From Chryseolinea soli (GTDB lineage: Bacteria > Bacteroidota > Bacteroidia > Cytophagales > Cyclobacteriaceae): DNA of 64,000 bases. The notes beneath the pieces are model-generated. The model saw only the letters and a list, made by a program, of their open reading frames with translations. It made no database searches and was not told the origin of the DNA. The position numbers and the translations under genes were made by a program. The stretch lies in assembly GCF_003589925.1 (NCBI RefSeq), contig NZ_CP032382.1:5208001-5272000 (forward strand), given 5' to 3'. Below, in pieces: positions 25,351 to 34,475 of this stretch; the first letter of the stretch is position 1, and every line of letters starts with the position of its first letter.

Positions 25351-26112
25351 CTATCGCTCCTCCAGCCACCCCAAAAAAGCACTAGTCTTCTCCTTTCCAA
25401 TCAACAACTTATCCGGACTAGGGATCACCAGTCGCACAAACAACTTCCGCGCAAAATAATGCTCCACCTCCTTCACGGCCCCGAAGTTGATCAAATACTG
25501 CCGGTTCACCCTAAAAAACTGCTTGGGCGACAGTACGGCCGCCAACTGATCCAGCGACTGCGCAATAGTATACTCCTGCTGCTGAAAAGTCACCAGCGTG
25601 GTCGCGTCTTCTTTGATATAAAAAAAAGCAATCGCATCGGTTTGAACGGTGGTGTATTTGTTGTTCTTGAAAACCAGAAAACTTTTCTTCCCATCGTCCA
25701 CCCCGATCTTGCTCATCAACGCATTCCAATCCGGCACAGACTCCTGCTGGAAGAAGTTTTTGAACCCCTCGACCTTTTCCAAAGCGTTGAGAATATCCTG
25801 CCTGGAAAAAGGCTTTAGCACATAATCGATACCGTTTGCTTTGATGGCCTCCATGGCATATTGGCCATAGGCCGTGCAAAAAATAATAGGGCAGCGAAGG
25901 GTAATGGTCTTAAAGATCTCGAAGCTCTGGCCGTCGGCCAGTTCGATGTCCAGAAAGACCAGGTCGGGTTCCTTGTTCCCGGAAAAATAGGCCACGGCGC
26001 TTTCGATGCTCTGCAATTGCGCAATGATCTTATAAGAAGGCCGGAGGGTTGTGATCAGATCGGCGAGCGATTTTGCGGCCTTGAGCTCGTCTTCAATGAT
26101 TACGATATTCAT
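25351..26112 (-). CDS. LytTR family response regulator
   Basis: A 253-residue response regulator. It has a receiver domain (residues 1-120) with the acidic pair in IIEDEL, the phospho-acceptor Asp55 in LVFLDIEL and Lys in YVLKPFSRQ. A LytTR DNA-binding domain follows from about residue 150 (TVQTDAIAFFYIKEDATTLVTFQQQEYTIAQSLDQ, then FRVNRQYLINFGAV). It overlaps the 3' end of the sensor kinase gene by 20 bases, so the two are translationally coupled and form one two-component system. LytTR regulators bind short direct repeats near promoters; no target was identified. Confidence 0.93.
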   Translation of the reverse strand: MNIVIIEDELKAAKSLADLITTLRPSYKIIAQLQSIESAVAYFSGNKEPDLVFLDIELADGQSFEIFKTITLRCPIIFCTAYGQYAMEAIKANGIDYVLKPFSRQDILNALEKVEGFKNFFQQESVPDWNALMSKIGVDDGKKSFLVFKNNKYTTVQTDAIAFFYIKEDATTLVTFQQQEYTIAQSLDQLAAVLSPKQFFRVNRQYLINFGAVKEVEHYFARKLFVRLVIPSPDKLLIGKEKTSAFLGWLEER

Positions 26113-27112
26113 GGATGAGGGGCAGTTTTACTTTAAAAGAATGTTCGTCGCGAATGATCTCCACCTCTTTATTCAAAAGATGCAGGTAGCGCTGGTTGAT
26201 ATTTTCCAATCCCAATCCCAAAGAAGGCTCGGGTGTTCTTTTGGGTTGAAGGCGGTTCTCTACAACCACGTAGCCCGGGTCTGAATACAACTGGATGTGC
26301 AGCGGACGATCCAGCGACACCGTATTGTGCTTGATACAATTCTCGACGAGCAGTTGCAAGGTGAAGGGGGGGATGAATGTAGCCTGCTGTTGCTGATCAA
26401 TGCGGATCGAAAGGTCGATGCCGTCTTCAAAACGCGCCTTGAGCAAGTACACATAGGCATTCAATATATCCAGTTCTTCCGAAAGCTTGATCAGGTCATG
26501 TTTCCGGTTTTCCAGCGTGAACCGGTAAAAATCGGAAAGCTTCAAAATGAAGTCGACCGAGTGGGCATCGTGGCTTTCCACCATGTATTTTAAAGTATTC
26601 AAACTGTTGAACAGGAAATGCGGATTCACCTGCTGTTTGAGCAATTCGTACTGGGCGCCGAGGTTATCCGTTTTGGTGCGCTCCAACTCGATGCTCACCT
26701 GTTGATTGTGATAGCTCTGATACAGCAAGTGAAGGAACATATAAAACGTCAGGTTGATCAGGATGCCCCGGATCTCCACCATCAACATCGCCGGCCCAAA
26801 ATCCAGGTGTGATAAAAGCAGTTGTTGAAACCAAGCCAGAAACAACATCACCCCGATGCCCAACGCCAGGCTCTTGACGAGCCGCCCAAATGAAAAGCCG
26901 CTCGCCACATCCCGCGAAGAGTAGGCGGGGAGCGTCATGATATTATAGTACCACACGAACAGCGAAAACAAAAACGTGATCAGGGAGTTGACCACCGCCT
27001 CGTAGGGATTGAAATGAGGTTCAGCAATTTTGGGAACGGCGATCAGCACACCCAGAAAAAGAGAGCTTAACCAAATGGTCCTATTCGAGACCTCAAATGT
27101 TTTTTTACGCAT
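26093..27112 (-). CDS. LytS/YehU-type sensor histidine kinase
   Basis: A membrane-bound sensor kinase paired with the LytTR regulator. The start giving MRKKTFEVSNRTIWL (339 residues) is preferred; an upstream in-frame ATG at 27151 would add 13 residues. There are four hydrophobic segments (about residues 15-130), a His_kinase box with QVNPHFLFNSLNTLK (phospho-acceptor His near residue 165) and a C-terminal ATPase region with the N-box IKHNTVSLDRP and GLGLENINQRY. The stimulus is unknown; such kinases usually lack an extracellular domain, as here. Confidence 0.92.
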   Translation of the reverse strand: MRKKTFEVSNRTIWLSSLFLGVLIAVPKIAEPHFNPYEAVVNSLITFLFSLFVWYYNIMTLPAYSSRDVASGFSFGRLVKSLALGIGVMLFLAWFQQLLLSHLDFGPAMLMVEIRGILINLTFYMFLHLLYQSYHNQQVSIELERTKTDNLGAQYELLKQQVNPHFLFNSLNTLKYMVESHDAHSVDFILKLSDFYRFTLENRKHDLIKLSEELDILNAYVYLLKARFEDGIDLSIRIDQQQQATFIPPFTLQLLVENCIKHNTVSLDRPLHIQLYSDPGYVVVENRLQPKRTPEPSLGLGLENINQRYLHLLNKEVEIIRDEHSFKVKLPLIHEYRNH

Positions 27113-27309
27113 GCTCCAAATATAGGGTTTAAATGACCTTTTAGTTTCCACCTCATGACATCACCCACCCAATCCCGCTGCTAAACTAGGATGGAGGGGC
27201 GACGATCCCATACGGCAAATCCCTCCGGGTGGACAATATCGATCGTGAAACAGGCAGTCCGGATCTTAATTCCAACGCCTGAATGCTGCCGCCGATTCCT
27301 GGCTCCGGA

Positions 27310-28119
27310 TTAATGGCCCCTGGATTCAATCCCCGATTGAAAATCAAATCGATTCACGGCCGTAATATGTCCGTCCATCTTGTTCTGGACAAACCCAATG
27401 AGCTCCCAACCCTTTTCCGTAAAGTCACCGGGAAGTTCCATCGCGATCTCCTTTTTACGATCCCCACCCAGCGGAACATAAACCAAACGGCGCACGATCT
27501 GCACGTGCGATAAGCGCCTGCCGGAATTCTCGCCGGCCCTTACATTGCTTTGTGCCGATCGCTGCACGAGGGTCAGCACGAGCTCCGAATTTTTTTCATC
27601 GCCATCAACCTGGTAGCGGACGTTGACTTTGCCACCCTCTACCGTGCCTTCAAGAATCAACGTGGTTGTGGCCTTCTGCTCCAACCCATTGGCAATCGCT
27701 CCGAGAATGGGACCACCGTGAGAGCCGACATACTCGCTCTTGCCATTCACGACAACTTGCGGCGTGTACAAGGTCTGGAGGTCCAGCCACTCGGCGTATT
27801 GATGCTGTCTTTTTGTAAATTCCGGATCACCGAACGAGTCTTTCCAACCTTGGTGATCCCAATAGTCAACATGAAACGCCAGGACGTAAACGTGATCTTG
27901 GTTGCTCTTTTGAATTTTGTCGATCAGTTCGTCGGCCGGTGGACAACTGGAACAACCTTCGGAGGTGAAGAGCTCCACAACCGCAAAACCCGGTTGATTT
28001 TCCCCGGTCTGTTGTTTAGTATGGACGTCTTCAACATGCGTTTTTTTCACCACCGCTGCCACGGCAGCCAACACGCCCAACAAGCCGATGGCGAGCGTAA
28101 ATACTCTGATTGCTTTCAT
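27310..28119 (-). CDS. DUF1223 thioredoxin-like exported protein
   Basis: A 269-residue protein with an N-terminal signal or anchor (VFTLAIGLLGVLAAVAAVV). The DUF1223 signature VVELFTSEGCSSCPPADELI carries a CxxC motif in a thioredoxin-like fold. Further conserved-looking segments are LAFHVDYWDHQGWKDSFGDPEFTKRQHQYA and YTPQVVVNGKSEYVGSHG. The protein is presumably periplasmic or membrane-anchored. The biochemical role of the family is not established as far as I know. It is divergent from the DoxX-like gene. Confidence 0.88.
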   Translation of the reverse strand: MKAIRVFTLAIGLLGVLAAVAAVVKKTHVEDVHTKQQTGENQPGFAVVELFTSEGCSSCPPADELIDKIQKSNQDHVYVLAFHVDYWDHQGWKDSFGDPEFTKRQHQYAEWLDLQTLYTPQVVVNGKSEYVGSHGGPILGAIANGLEQKATTTLILEGTVEGGKVNVRYQVDGDEKNSELVLTLVQRSAQSNVRAGENSGRRLSHVQIVRRLVYVPLGGDRKKEIAMELPGDFTEKGWELIGFVQNKMDGHITAVNRFDFQSGIESRGH

Positions 28120-28328
28120 ACCTTTTTTGTTTTGATTTCTATCGTCTGATCCATGAACAGCGCTTCATGACCGTTCATGCATCAAAAGTACTTCTTCCGG
28201 AAGCCCGCTTCCGACAACAAAATGGCCGGCTGTCCAAACTCGTCCGTGAAGCCGGCAAATGCGGGGGTGGAGTGACCGGGACCTCAGGTCCGTATTTTTT
28301 TTGTACCTTATTGATAAACCATTATGCT

Positions 28329-29612
28329 ATGGATTTAGAAAAAAACTCCCCGTTGCGCTGGAATTTTACAAAGGGCATCCTTTTCAGATTCGTGTTTTCT
28401 TATCTGGTGCTTTGTATCTGGCCATTCCCCTTGTATTTCATTCCGTATTCCTGGTATGTATATCAACCGGTTCAAAGGTTGTTCGGGCAAATGGCCAATG
28501 CGGTTGGACCGTTGCTGCTGGGTAAATACTACCTCTCTTCGTCCATGATCGCCAGCAGCGATACATCGTATAAATATGCCCTGACCTTTGTTTTTCTGAT
28601 GTTGGCAGCCGCCAGCACGTTGATCTGGTCGGTCATTGATCGCAGGCGATGGGCCTATGAGAAACTTTCCGCGGGATTGAATCTGCTGGTTCGATACTAC
28701 CTTGCCCAGGCCCTGTTGATTTACGGTTTCCTCAAGGTCATTCCCCTCCAGTTCCCGGAACCGACCGTAGCACGTCTGACGGAGACCTACGGAGATTCTT
28801 CCCGCATGGGTCTGCTTTGGACCTTTATGGGGGCATCTCCTGCCTACACCATCTTCACAGGCGCAGGAGAGGTGCTGGGAGGAACGCTTTTACTTTTTCG
28901 ACGCACCCGCTTATTGGGCGCTGTGATTTCAGCTTTTGTTTTAACACACGTCTTTGCGCTCAACATATTCTATGATGTTCCCGTGAAATTATATTCGTTC
29001 CACCTGTTGTTCATGTCGCTCTTCCTGATCACCCCCGACGCACAACGGCTGGCCAACCTGTTCGTATTGAACAAACCGGTCGCTCCCGAACTGCCGGCGA
29101 CGCCGGTAGCGGATGTGAGGCTTCGATGGTTGGGCATCATCGTACAGACCGGATTGATCGGCCTTATTTTTTTTCAACCCCTGTATTCCGCCGTGTCGCA
29201 AAAACGGGAACTAGAGACCAGAGCCGCCGGGATGGAAAAAGTTGACGTCGTTGGGGAATTTGAAGTGTCTTATTTCATTCTCAACAACGACACCCTGCAG
29301 GCTGTCGAAACTGAAAAGCGACGGTGGAAGAATGTACGGCTTGGCGGAAACTCCATGCAAATCACCTACATGGATGGACTGTCGATCCCCTGGCTTTGCT
29401 CCATCCGGAACGGCTCAAAAAAGATCAAGGTCCTTTCGAAAGACCTTTCCACCACAGGTGAATTTCGTTTCGAAAAAGAAGGGGAGTGGCTCTCGCTGCG
29501 CGGAACGTTGAACCAGGACTCCCTGCGCATTGTCTCCCGGTATACGTCGGCAAATGCTTTTTTATTATACCGCGAGTTTCATTGGATCAGTGAGGAACCT
29601 TTCTATCACTAA
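28329..29612 (+). CDS. DoxX-like family membrane protein
   Basis: A 427-residue protein with about eight hydrophobic segments and a soluble C-terminal domain of roughly 120 residues. The DoxX-like signature is the stretch GAGEVLGGTLLLFRRTRLLGA followed by YDVPVKLYSFHLLFMSLFLI. The start MDLEKNSPLRWNF is chosen; the open frame extends 73 codons further upstream into the divergent gap without hydrophobic or family features. The C-terminal part (residues 310-427, beta-rich) resembles nothing I can name. TACCTTAT about 25 bases before the ATG is a weak match to the -7 consensus. The function is unknown. Confidence 0.8.
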   Translation: MDLEKNSPLRWNFTKGILFRFVFSYLVLCIWPFPLYFIPYSWYVYQPVQRLFGQMANAVGPLLLGKYYLSSSMIASSDTSYKYALTFVFLMLAAASTLIWSVIDRRRWAYEKLSAGLNLLVRYYLAQALLIYGFLKVIPLQFPEPTVARLTETYGDSSRMGLLWTFMGASPAYTIFTGAGEVLGGTLLLFRRTRLLGAVISAFVLTHVFALNIFYDVPVKLYSFHLLFMSLFLITPDAQRLANLFVLNKPVAPELPATPVADVRLRWLGIIVQTGLIGLIFFQPLYSAVSQKRELETRAAGMEKVDVVGEFEVSYFILNNDTLQAVETEKRRWKNVRLGGNSMQITYMDGLSIPWLCSIRNGSKKIKVLSKDLSTTGEFRFEKEGEWLSLRGTLNQDSLRIVSRYTSANAFLLYREFHWISEEPFYH

Positions 29613-29655
29613 TCGCTAAGCTGCGTAAGGACAAAGGAACAAGGTATGGTGACTC

Positions 29656-30885
29656 TTAGTAGACATTGTCAAATATAAATACTTCGGTGGTGGCCGGTTT
29701 TTCGCCTCGTAAGGTCGCATCCAGAAAATCTGCGTAGGTAAAGCCGTCGACATGCTGGTAGACCTTCATGGTGTTGAACAGTATTTTTGATCTGTCGAGC
29801 TTGTCCAGAAATTGGTACATCTCTGTGAGCTTGGCTGGAAAATCAAAACATTTCAGTTTTGTGGATGCGTCTCCGTAGGTTGTCATGGAAATGACATCGG
29901 AACCTACGGAATACCTCCATTCGGCCCGGGCATAGGTGTAGGAAGGGATTAGTGTATCAAAAGTAGCCCTTCCTGGATTGGTGACGGTCAGATTGTGCAG
30001 CGGGAAAGTAATGGCGGATGCTGGAGTTCCTTCTTTAAAATACTGCGTATTGTTTCTGTTCACGGTGTTGTTGTTGAAGATAGAGGTCTGGTATCGATCA
30101 AACCCGTCTACATAGCCAAGATTTTGTGAATCTGTGTTGGCGGAGCTTAGAAAATAAGAATTGCTCTCGCCGTTCATAAATCCCAAGGCTGTCGCAGCGT
30201 TGTAACCGAAGTAATCTATTTTCAGAATTTTATCCGCCGGTTTGAAATCCGTATTGTAATCGAGATCCAATTGATCCTGCGGTTTGATGCCGGTCTTTAG
30301 AAAGTAGACAGGAGTTTCTCCGCGCTTTCCGGTGACTAGCACCTTTGCAGGACTTTCCCGCAAAGTGTACGCCAGGACAAGAGAGTTGTTTTCGAAAGAC
30401 TCTTCTACGGGCCTGTCCACGGAAGGATTTTGCTGCCGTGTCGAGAACGATAGATTGAGGAGCGGATCACCGGATTCTACATAGTTGGCGATCGAAAAGA
30501 TGGCGGCCCCCAAATCATTGCCCCGGGTGGGAATCGGATCATCCGGTAATTCTATTGTTGTTTTTACCGGAACGCCCATGTAAGTTGTGAATGTAAAATT
30601 GTTGGATTGTGAGTCTGGGTCACCTTTGCGACAGAGCGTCACGTTTATTTTGCTTAATTCCGTAGAGGCCTTGAGCTCCGTCAATCCTCGTCCGCAGCCT
30701 TTGATGTCCAATACTTCCCCATTGTCGTCGGTTGCATAAACCCAATACCAATTTGCCCATTGCGTGCCCACCTCGATGGAAAGGATGACTTCGGGCGTTT
30801 GTTCAGGCTCGGGATCGTCTTTTTTAGAACAGGCTAAAACAAGGGCACACAGTGTAGCGACGAGGATGAGTTTCCGGGGGAACAT
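29656..30885 (-). CDS. Hypothetical lipoprotein
   Basis: A 409-residue secreted protein of unknown function. The start MFPRKLILVATLCALVLAC gives a textbook lipoprotein signal followed by SKKDDPEPEQ, the acidic linker common in Bacteroidota surface lipoproteins. Two further in-frame ATGs upstream (30891, 30921) are possible. The body is beta-rich. Short segments such as YVDGFDRYQTSIFNNNTVN and FYTYADFLDAT-like ends do not point to a known family. It converges on the DoxX-like gene (43-base gap). Confidence 0.75.
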   Translation of the reverse strand: MFPRKLILVATLCALVLACSKKDDPEPEQTPEVILSIEVGTQWANWYWVYATDDNGEVLDIKGCGRGLTELKASTELSKINVTLCRKGDPDSQSNNFTFTTYMGVPVKTTIELPDDPIPTRGNDLGAAIFSIANYVESGDPLLNLSFSTRQQNPSVDRPVEESFENNSLVLAYTLRESPAKVLVTGKRGETPVYFLKTGIKPQDQLDLDYNTDFKPADKILKIDYFGYNAATALGFMNGESNSYFLSSANTDSQNLGYVDGFDRYQTSIFNNNTVNRNNTQYFKEGTPASAITFPLHNLTVTNPGRATFDTLIPSYTYARAEWRYSVGSDVISMTTYGDASTKLKCFDFPAKLTEMYQFLDKLDRSKILFNTMKVYQHVDGFTYADFLDATLRGEKPATTEVFIFDNVY

Positions 30886-31353
30886 AGGCATAACAAATGT
30901 TGTGGATGGTGATGTCCTCAAGGGACTAGGATGCGCTAGTTAACTTGGATTTAAAAAACATGGTAGAGGCATCCAACAGGAAGTTAGTAAAAATTATTGA
31001 GCCGGCTGCCGGACTTCCAGGGTATAGTCCGACGAAATATCGTCGGTGCCAACGAAATATCGTTGGCTATCGGAAATAAAACCACTCAGGCGAGCTCCAT
31101 TCGGCCTTTTCTCCCGGCATGCGAGTTGTGAAGGGCCCTGGCATGACCCTCTCATCCAACGATCAAAATTCAAACGCAACGTCCCGCCTGGGCCTTTTCA
31201 TGACCCTCATCGCCCTGGAGGCCATGGCTTGCGACGTGCCGCGTATCGACTGCACAGCACACTTCAACATGTTGGTCACCGCTTTCCGCATCGCCTTTAT
31301 GGCGCTGGAAAATGCTTCGCTCCGAAACTATGTTCACTTAATCTCAATACTTT
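30886..31353. other. 468-base gap with twin hairpins and possible gene debris
   Basis: The region lies between the divergent starts of a lipoprotein and a small protein. The only clear structure is the pair of hairpins at 31029-31066. On the minus strand, a frame ending at 30994 reads SGFISDSQRYFVGTDDISS and on to a stop, which could be the tail of a decayed gene, but it has no recognisable start or family. Confidence 0.4.
31029..31066. repeat. Two tandem 7-bp-stem hairpins with identical loops
   Basis: CCGACGA-AATA-TCGTCGG at 31029-31046 and CCAACGA-AATA-TCGTTGG at 31049-31066 form a period of 20 bases. The only difference between the two stems is a G-C pair replaced by A-T on both sides, which preserves pairing. 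They could be an operator for a dimeric protein or a structured leader for the minus-strand lipoprotein. Confidence 0.6.
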
Positions 31354-31659
31354 ATGGCACGCTTGTCTTTAGAACTGCTAAAAGATTTGCAATCCCGGGC
31401 CACCCCTGGAAAATCATTTATCCTCCGCATCGATGGCGATGATGTCTTCATCCGTAAGTTCCCCGACATGAGCAACGTGGTGTGGACCCCAAAGCAAAAA
31501 AAGCAACGCTCACTTTTTGCCCAGGCACAGGCCTACGCCAAAGAATTTCTGTCCGATGTGGCACGGGCCTCGCAATACAAGGAAACATTAAAGCCGGGTC
31601 AGCGGGCCTACAACCAACTCATTGCCGAGTATATGATCCGGGCCAGGCAAAATCCGTAG
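31354..31659 (+). CDS. Small hypothetical cytoplasmic protein
   Basis: A 101-residue basic protein with no signal peptide. It starts MARLSLELLKDLQSRATPGK, contains a short beta-like segment (SFILRIDGDDVFIRKF) and continues with long amphipathic helices (KQRSLFAQAQAYAKEFLSDVARASQYKETLKPGQRAYNQLIAEYM). I recall similar unannotated small proteins in Bacteroidota but cannot name a function. The stop codon lies inside a perfect 12-bp stem that also contains the stop of the convergent GH20 gene. Confidence 0.7.
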   Translation: MARLSLELLKDLQSRATPGKSFILRIDGDDVFIRKFPDMSNVVWTPKQKKQRSLFAQAQAYAKEFLSDVARASQYKETLKPGQRAYNQLIAEYMIRARQNP

Positions 31660-31678
31660 GGAATAGCCTACGGATTTT
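31649..31678. terminator. Bidirectional terminator overlapping two stop codons
   Basis: AAAATCCGTAGG at 31649-31660 pairs perfectly with CCTACGGATTTT at 31667-31678 across a 6-base loop. The TAG of the small plus-strand gene and the TAG of the minus-strand GH20 gene are both within the stem. T-runs end the hairpin on either strand. Confidence 0.8.
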
Positions 31679-34208
31679 CGATCACCAGCGTGACGCTGCT
31701 CCGTCCTTTTTGATTGAAGGCCTTTGCTTTGACCACGCCCTTTGTTTTGATGGGCGTTTCATAGCGTGTGCTGTTCATCACAGGCTCCGATCCATCCGTC
31801 GTATAGCGGATGTCAAAGCCCGGTACTTCCAGGTTCAGGGCAACGCTTCCATTTTCAACGGTTGCGCCAGGGTAGGGAATGTGGTAGGCGTAGCCACCCT
31901 GGAAAACATCGAGCCGCGGTAATTCTTTTTTGCCCAGCACATTCATGAACACCGACCACCGGGTTTTGTAGAGTGCGAGGGATTTCGCGGCGTTGGGTTC
32001 GCGCTCCCAATCGGCCTCGGGAGCCCAGGCGCGTTCGGCGAGCGCCAGCAACCGGGGGAGCAGCATGTATTCCACCAGTTCCTGCCGGGCCAGGTTCTCG
32101 ACCCACAGCGCGCCCTGCAATCCCTTGATGTGTGCTTTGCCCGCAGCGCTCAGTTTTTCTTTTCCATTGAAATAATCGTTGGGCAGGGGCTTCCCCGCAA
32201 GGTCGGTGGTGGTGTTCCGGTAATAGTCGAATGGAACGAAGGAATAGACTTTCTGTAAGTCGATCAATCCCACCCAGGCGTCGCCGGGCTCTTCGAAGGC
32301 GGGTGCGTGGGCCATGTCAAAGTAGAAGTGATCCACACAGGCGAGCACGATGTCGTAGCCTTTGTTCGCCATCTGGTAGGGCATGGCTTCGTGCCCCCCG
32401 GCGTTCCACCAGGCGTCGACCAGCACGTTGCCGTTTTTGAAGTCGGGGATGTCCAGCACTTCGCGCGAGTCGTCGCTTTTTTGTACGCCTGTCACCAGTT
32501 CTTCCCACCCATAGAGCATGAGGCCGTGCTCCCTCAGTATTTCTTTCATGCGTATAAAATAATGGCGCCACAAATCGGTGGACGTTTTAAGCGAAGCATT
32601 CTCTTTCTGAAACGCCGCCACTGCGGGTGACTTTTCCCACGAGCCGGCAGGCACTTCGTCGCCTGCCATGTGGATCATAGTGAGGGGGGCGTTGGCGTCT
32701 TTGTACATGCGCTGTAGCTCGGTCACCACTTTGTCGATGAAGGCGTAGGTCGAAGGCAAGGCAACGTTCATCACATTGTCGTTGAAATACTGATTGCTGC
32801 GGTATACCGATCGGTCGTTGACATCGCGAAGCAAGTAACGTTCGGCCTCGGCACGATTGTTTTCCTGCATATATTTCTGGTAACGCGCATCCATCGAAAG
32901 AATGGCAGCCCGCGCGTGGCCCGGCGATTCGATCTCGGGGATCACACGGATGTGCCGGCGGGTGGCATAGCGCAAGATCTCCAGGAAATCTTCGCGTGAA
33001 TAATGTCCGCTGCCTTGCGGTTTGCCGGGTGTGGCGCCCGAGCCATAGGAGGGATGCAGCCGTTGATTGTTCTGAAACGGATAGCCGCGAACAGAACCTA
33101 TTTCCGTCAGCTCCGGCAACCCGGGAATTTCCAGTCGCCAGCCTTCGTCGTCACTAAAGTGAAAATGAAATACATTCAACTTATACAGCGACATCACATC
33201 CAGTATGCGAAGCACTTGCTCTTTCGACTGAAAGTTGCGTGCCACATCCAGCATAAATGCGCGCATCGGAAAACGCGGTTGGTCTTTTATTTCGGCACAA
33301 GCCAGGGTCAGGTTGCTGGTGTTTGTGGAGCGAATGTCGGATGGGAAAAGAGATTGCAATGAGCGCAGTCCATAAAACGCCCCGGCGCCGTCGCCGGCCG
33401 CGATGGTGATGCCCTGTGGTGTGATGCTGAGGCGGTAGGCTTCTGCGGGAAGTGTTTCTTTTTTAAATGAGATGTTTTTTGCATTGGCCGATGCCGGGGA
33501 AGGAGCAGGCGTGTTGAACATCGCCTTCAATTCTTCCTGGAGAAAATCAGCTTCGTGCTGAAAAGCAGGATCTGCAGTAATGTGCACATCGCCTGTCAAC
33601 GTAAGCGTTCCCGTCTTGGCAACAAGTGCAGCAGGGGTAGGGAAGACAGCCGGGAGTTCGGCCAGCGGAATGTCGCGAACGATTTTGTTTTGATCATAAA
33701 CTCCACGATAGTCCGGTGTCGGCAAATTGTCTTTGCGATCAATCGTTGGATTCGCCAGCGCGATGGCCCGCGTTGAATCCGCATCCCAGGTCAGAAACAA
33801 ACCGGAAGGAACATCCTGGTAATTGGCAACCGGCGCTTTCCCCGAATAGTCCAGTGTGAACGACTGCCCGCTTGCAACAGGCTGAAACGACGCGGTAGGC
33901 ACCACATAAAAAAGCTCTCCACTCACCTGCCGGATCGCTGCAACAGCACTCGACGATTTCAAATCGTACCCATGATACCGCAAATTAAAATACAAACGCC
34001 ACCCCGAAGCCGGCAACACCTGCTCCGACGTATTTTTAATGACCAACCTGGCCTGAAACCGCGGCACCTCCGCCGAAGTATTCCGAACCAACTCCCACGC
34101 TACCTGCACCGGAGCCTCACCCTCCTCAGACCGGGCACGCACACTACAACCACTCACCCACACCACGCAGGCGAGCCATACCGTCACTAAAAACATTTTG
34201 CTATTCAT
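31668..34208 (-). CDS. Beta-N-acetylhexosaminidase, glycoside hydrolase family 20
   Basis: A secreted exo-acting hexosaminidase of 846 residues from the start MNSKMFLVTVWLACVVWVSGC, a lipoprotein signal; ATGs at 34220 and 34196 are alternatives. In order: an N-terminal carbohydrate-binding CHB_HEX-like domain (about 30-165), a GH20b alpha/beta domain (about 190-320), the TIM-barrel catalytic domain (FHFHFSDDEGWRLEIPGLPELTEIG onward), and a C-terminal chitobiase-type domain (FDIRYTTDGSEPV). The catalytic Asp-Glu pair is in IHMAGDEVP near residue 510, with Ala in place of the commoner Gly. It releases terminal GlcNAc from chitin, peptidoglycan or glycan fragments. Confidence 0.93.
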   Translation of the reverse strand: MNSKMFLVTVWLACVVWVSGCSVRARSEEGEAPVQVAWELVRNTSAEVPRFQARLVIKNTSEQVLPASGWRLYFNLRYHGYDLKSSSAVAAIRQVSGELFYVVPTASFQPVASGQSFTLDYSGKAPVANYQDVPSGLFLTWDADSTRAIALANPTIDRKDNLPTPDYRGVYDQNKIVRDIPLAELPAVFPTPAALVAKTGTLTLTGDVHITADPAFQHEADFLQEELKAMFNTPAPSPASANAKNISFKKETLPAEAYRLSITPQGITIAAGDGAGAFYGLRSLQSLFPSDIRSTNTSNLTLACAEIKDQPRFPMRAFMLDVARNFQSKEQVLRILDVMSLYKLNVFHFHFSDDEGWRLEIPGLPELTEIGSVRGYPFQNNQRLHPSYGSGATPGKPQGSGHYSREDFLEILRYATRRHIRVIPEIESPGHARAAILSMDARYQKYMQENNRAEAERYLLRDVNDRSVYRSNQYFNDNVMNVALPSTYAFIDKVVTELQRMYKDANAPLTMIHMAGDEVPAGSWEKSPAVAAFQKENASLKTSTDLWRHYFIRMKEILREHGLMLYGWEELVTGVQKSDDSREVLDIPDFKNGNVLVDAWWNAGGHEAMPYQMANKGYDIVLACVDHFYFDMAHAPAFEEPGDAWVGLIDLQKVYSFVPFDYYRNTTTDLAGKPLPNDYFNGKEKLSAAGKAHIKGLQGALWVENLARQELVEYMLLPRLLALAERAWAPEADWEREPNAAKSLALYKTRWSVFMNVLGKKELPRLDVFQGGYAYHIPYPGATVENGSVALNLEVPGFDIRYTTDGSEPVMNSTRYETPIKTKGVVKAKAFNQKGRSSVTLVIENP

Positions 34209-34293
34209 ATGATTTTGCATTTGCGATTTTGTATTGTTCCCTCAACAAACTCGTGATCCGCATGCTGACCTCAACGGCTCCCGCATCCCATCT

Positions 34294-34356
34294 CATTACT
34301 GATCACTAACTCCTGGCTCCTGACTCCTGGCTTCTGACTCCTGAATTCCGACTACT
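34294..34356. repeat. Heptad-repeat tract, nine units
   Basis: Nine consecutive 7-base units including CATTACT, GATCACT, GGCTCCT, GACTCCT, GGCTTCT, GAATTCC and GACTACT. It lies in the divergent gap between the GH20 and AraC genes and shares units and order with the tracts at 23246 and 35812. Confidence 0.7.
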
Positions 34357-34475
34357 AAATAACTACCCCCATTTCCCCGATACTTTCCCTATTTTGATTA
34401 CTTTATACCCTAATTTGTTCTATCAAGAATCGATTCCTGCTTTTTTATAGCTTCGTCACACAAAATAGGTTACCC

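Noticed and set aside
28110-28328. 73-codon extension of the DoxX-like gene
   Set aside because: It overlaps the divergent DUF1223 start region and lacks membrane segments; the protein begins naturally at MDLEKNSP.
30994-31179. Minus-strand frame ending in FVGTDDISSDYTLEVRQPAQ
   Set aside because: It reads plausibly as a protein tail, but the twin hairpins explain the sequence as well and no start or upstream domain can be found.
31119-31442. 107-codon plus-strand frame overlapping the start of the small protein at 31354
   Set aside because: Overlaps a better-supported gene in another frame, with mixed composition and no recognisable motif.
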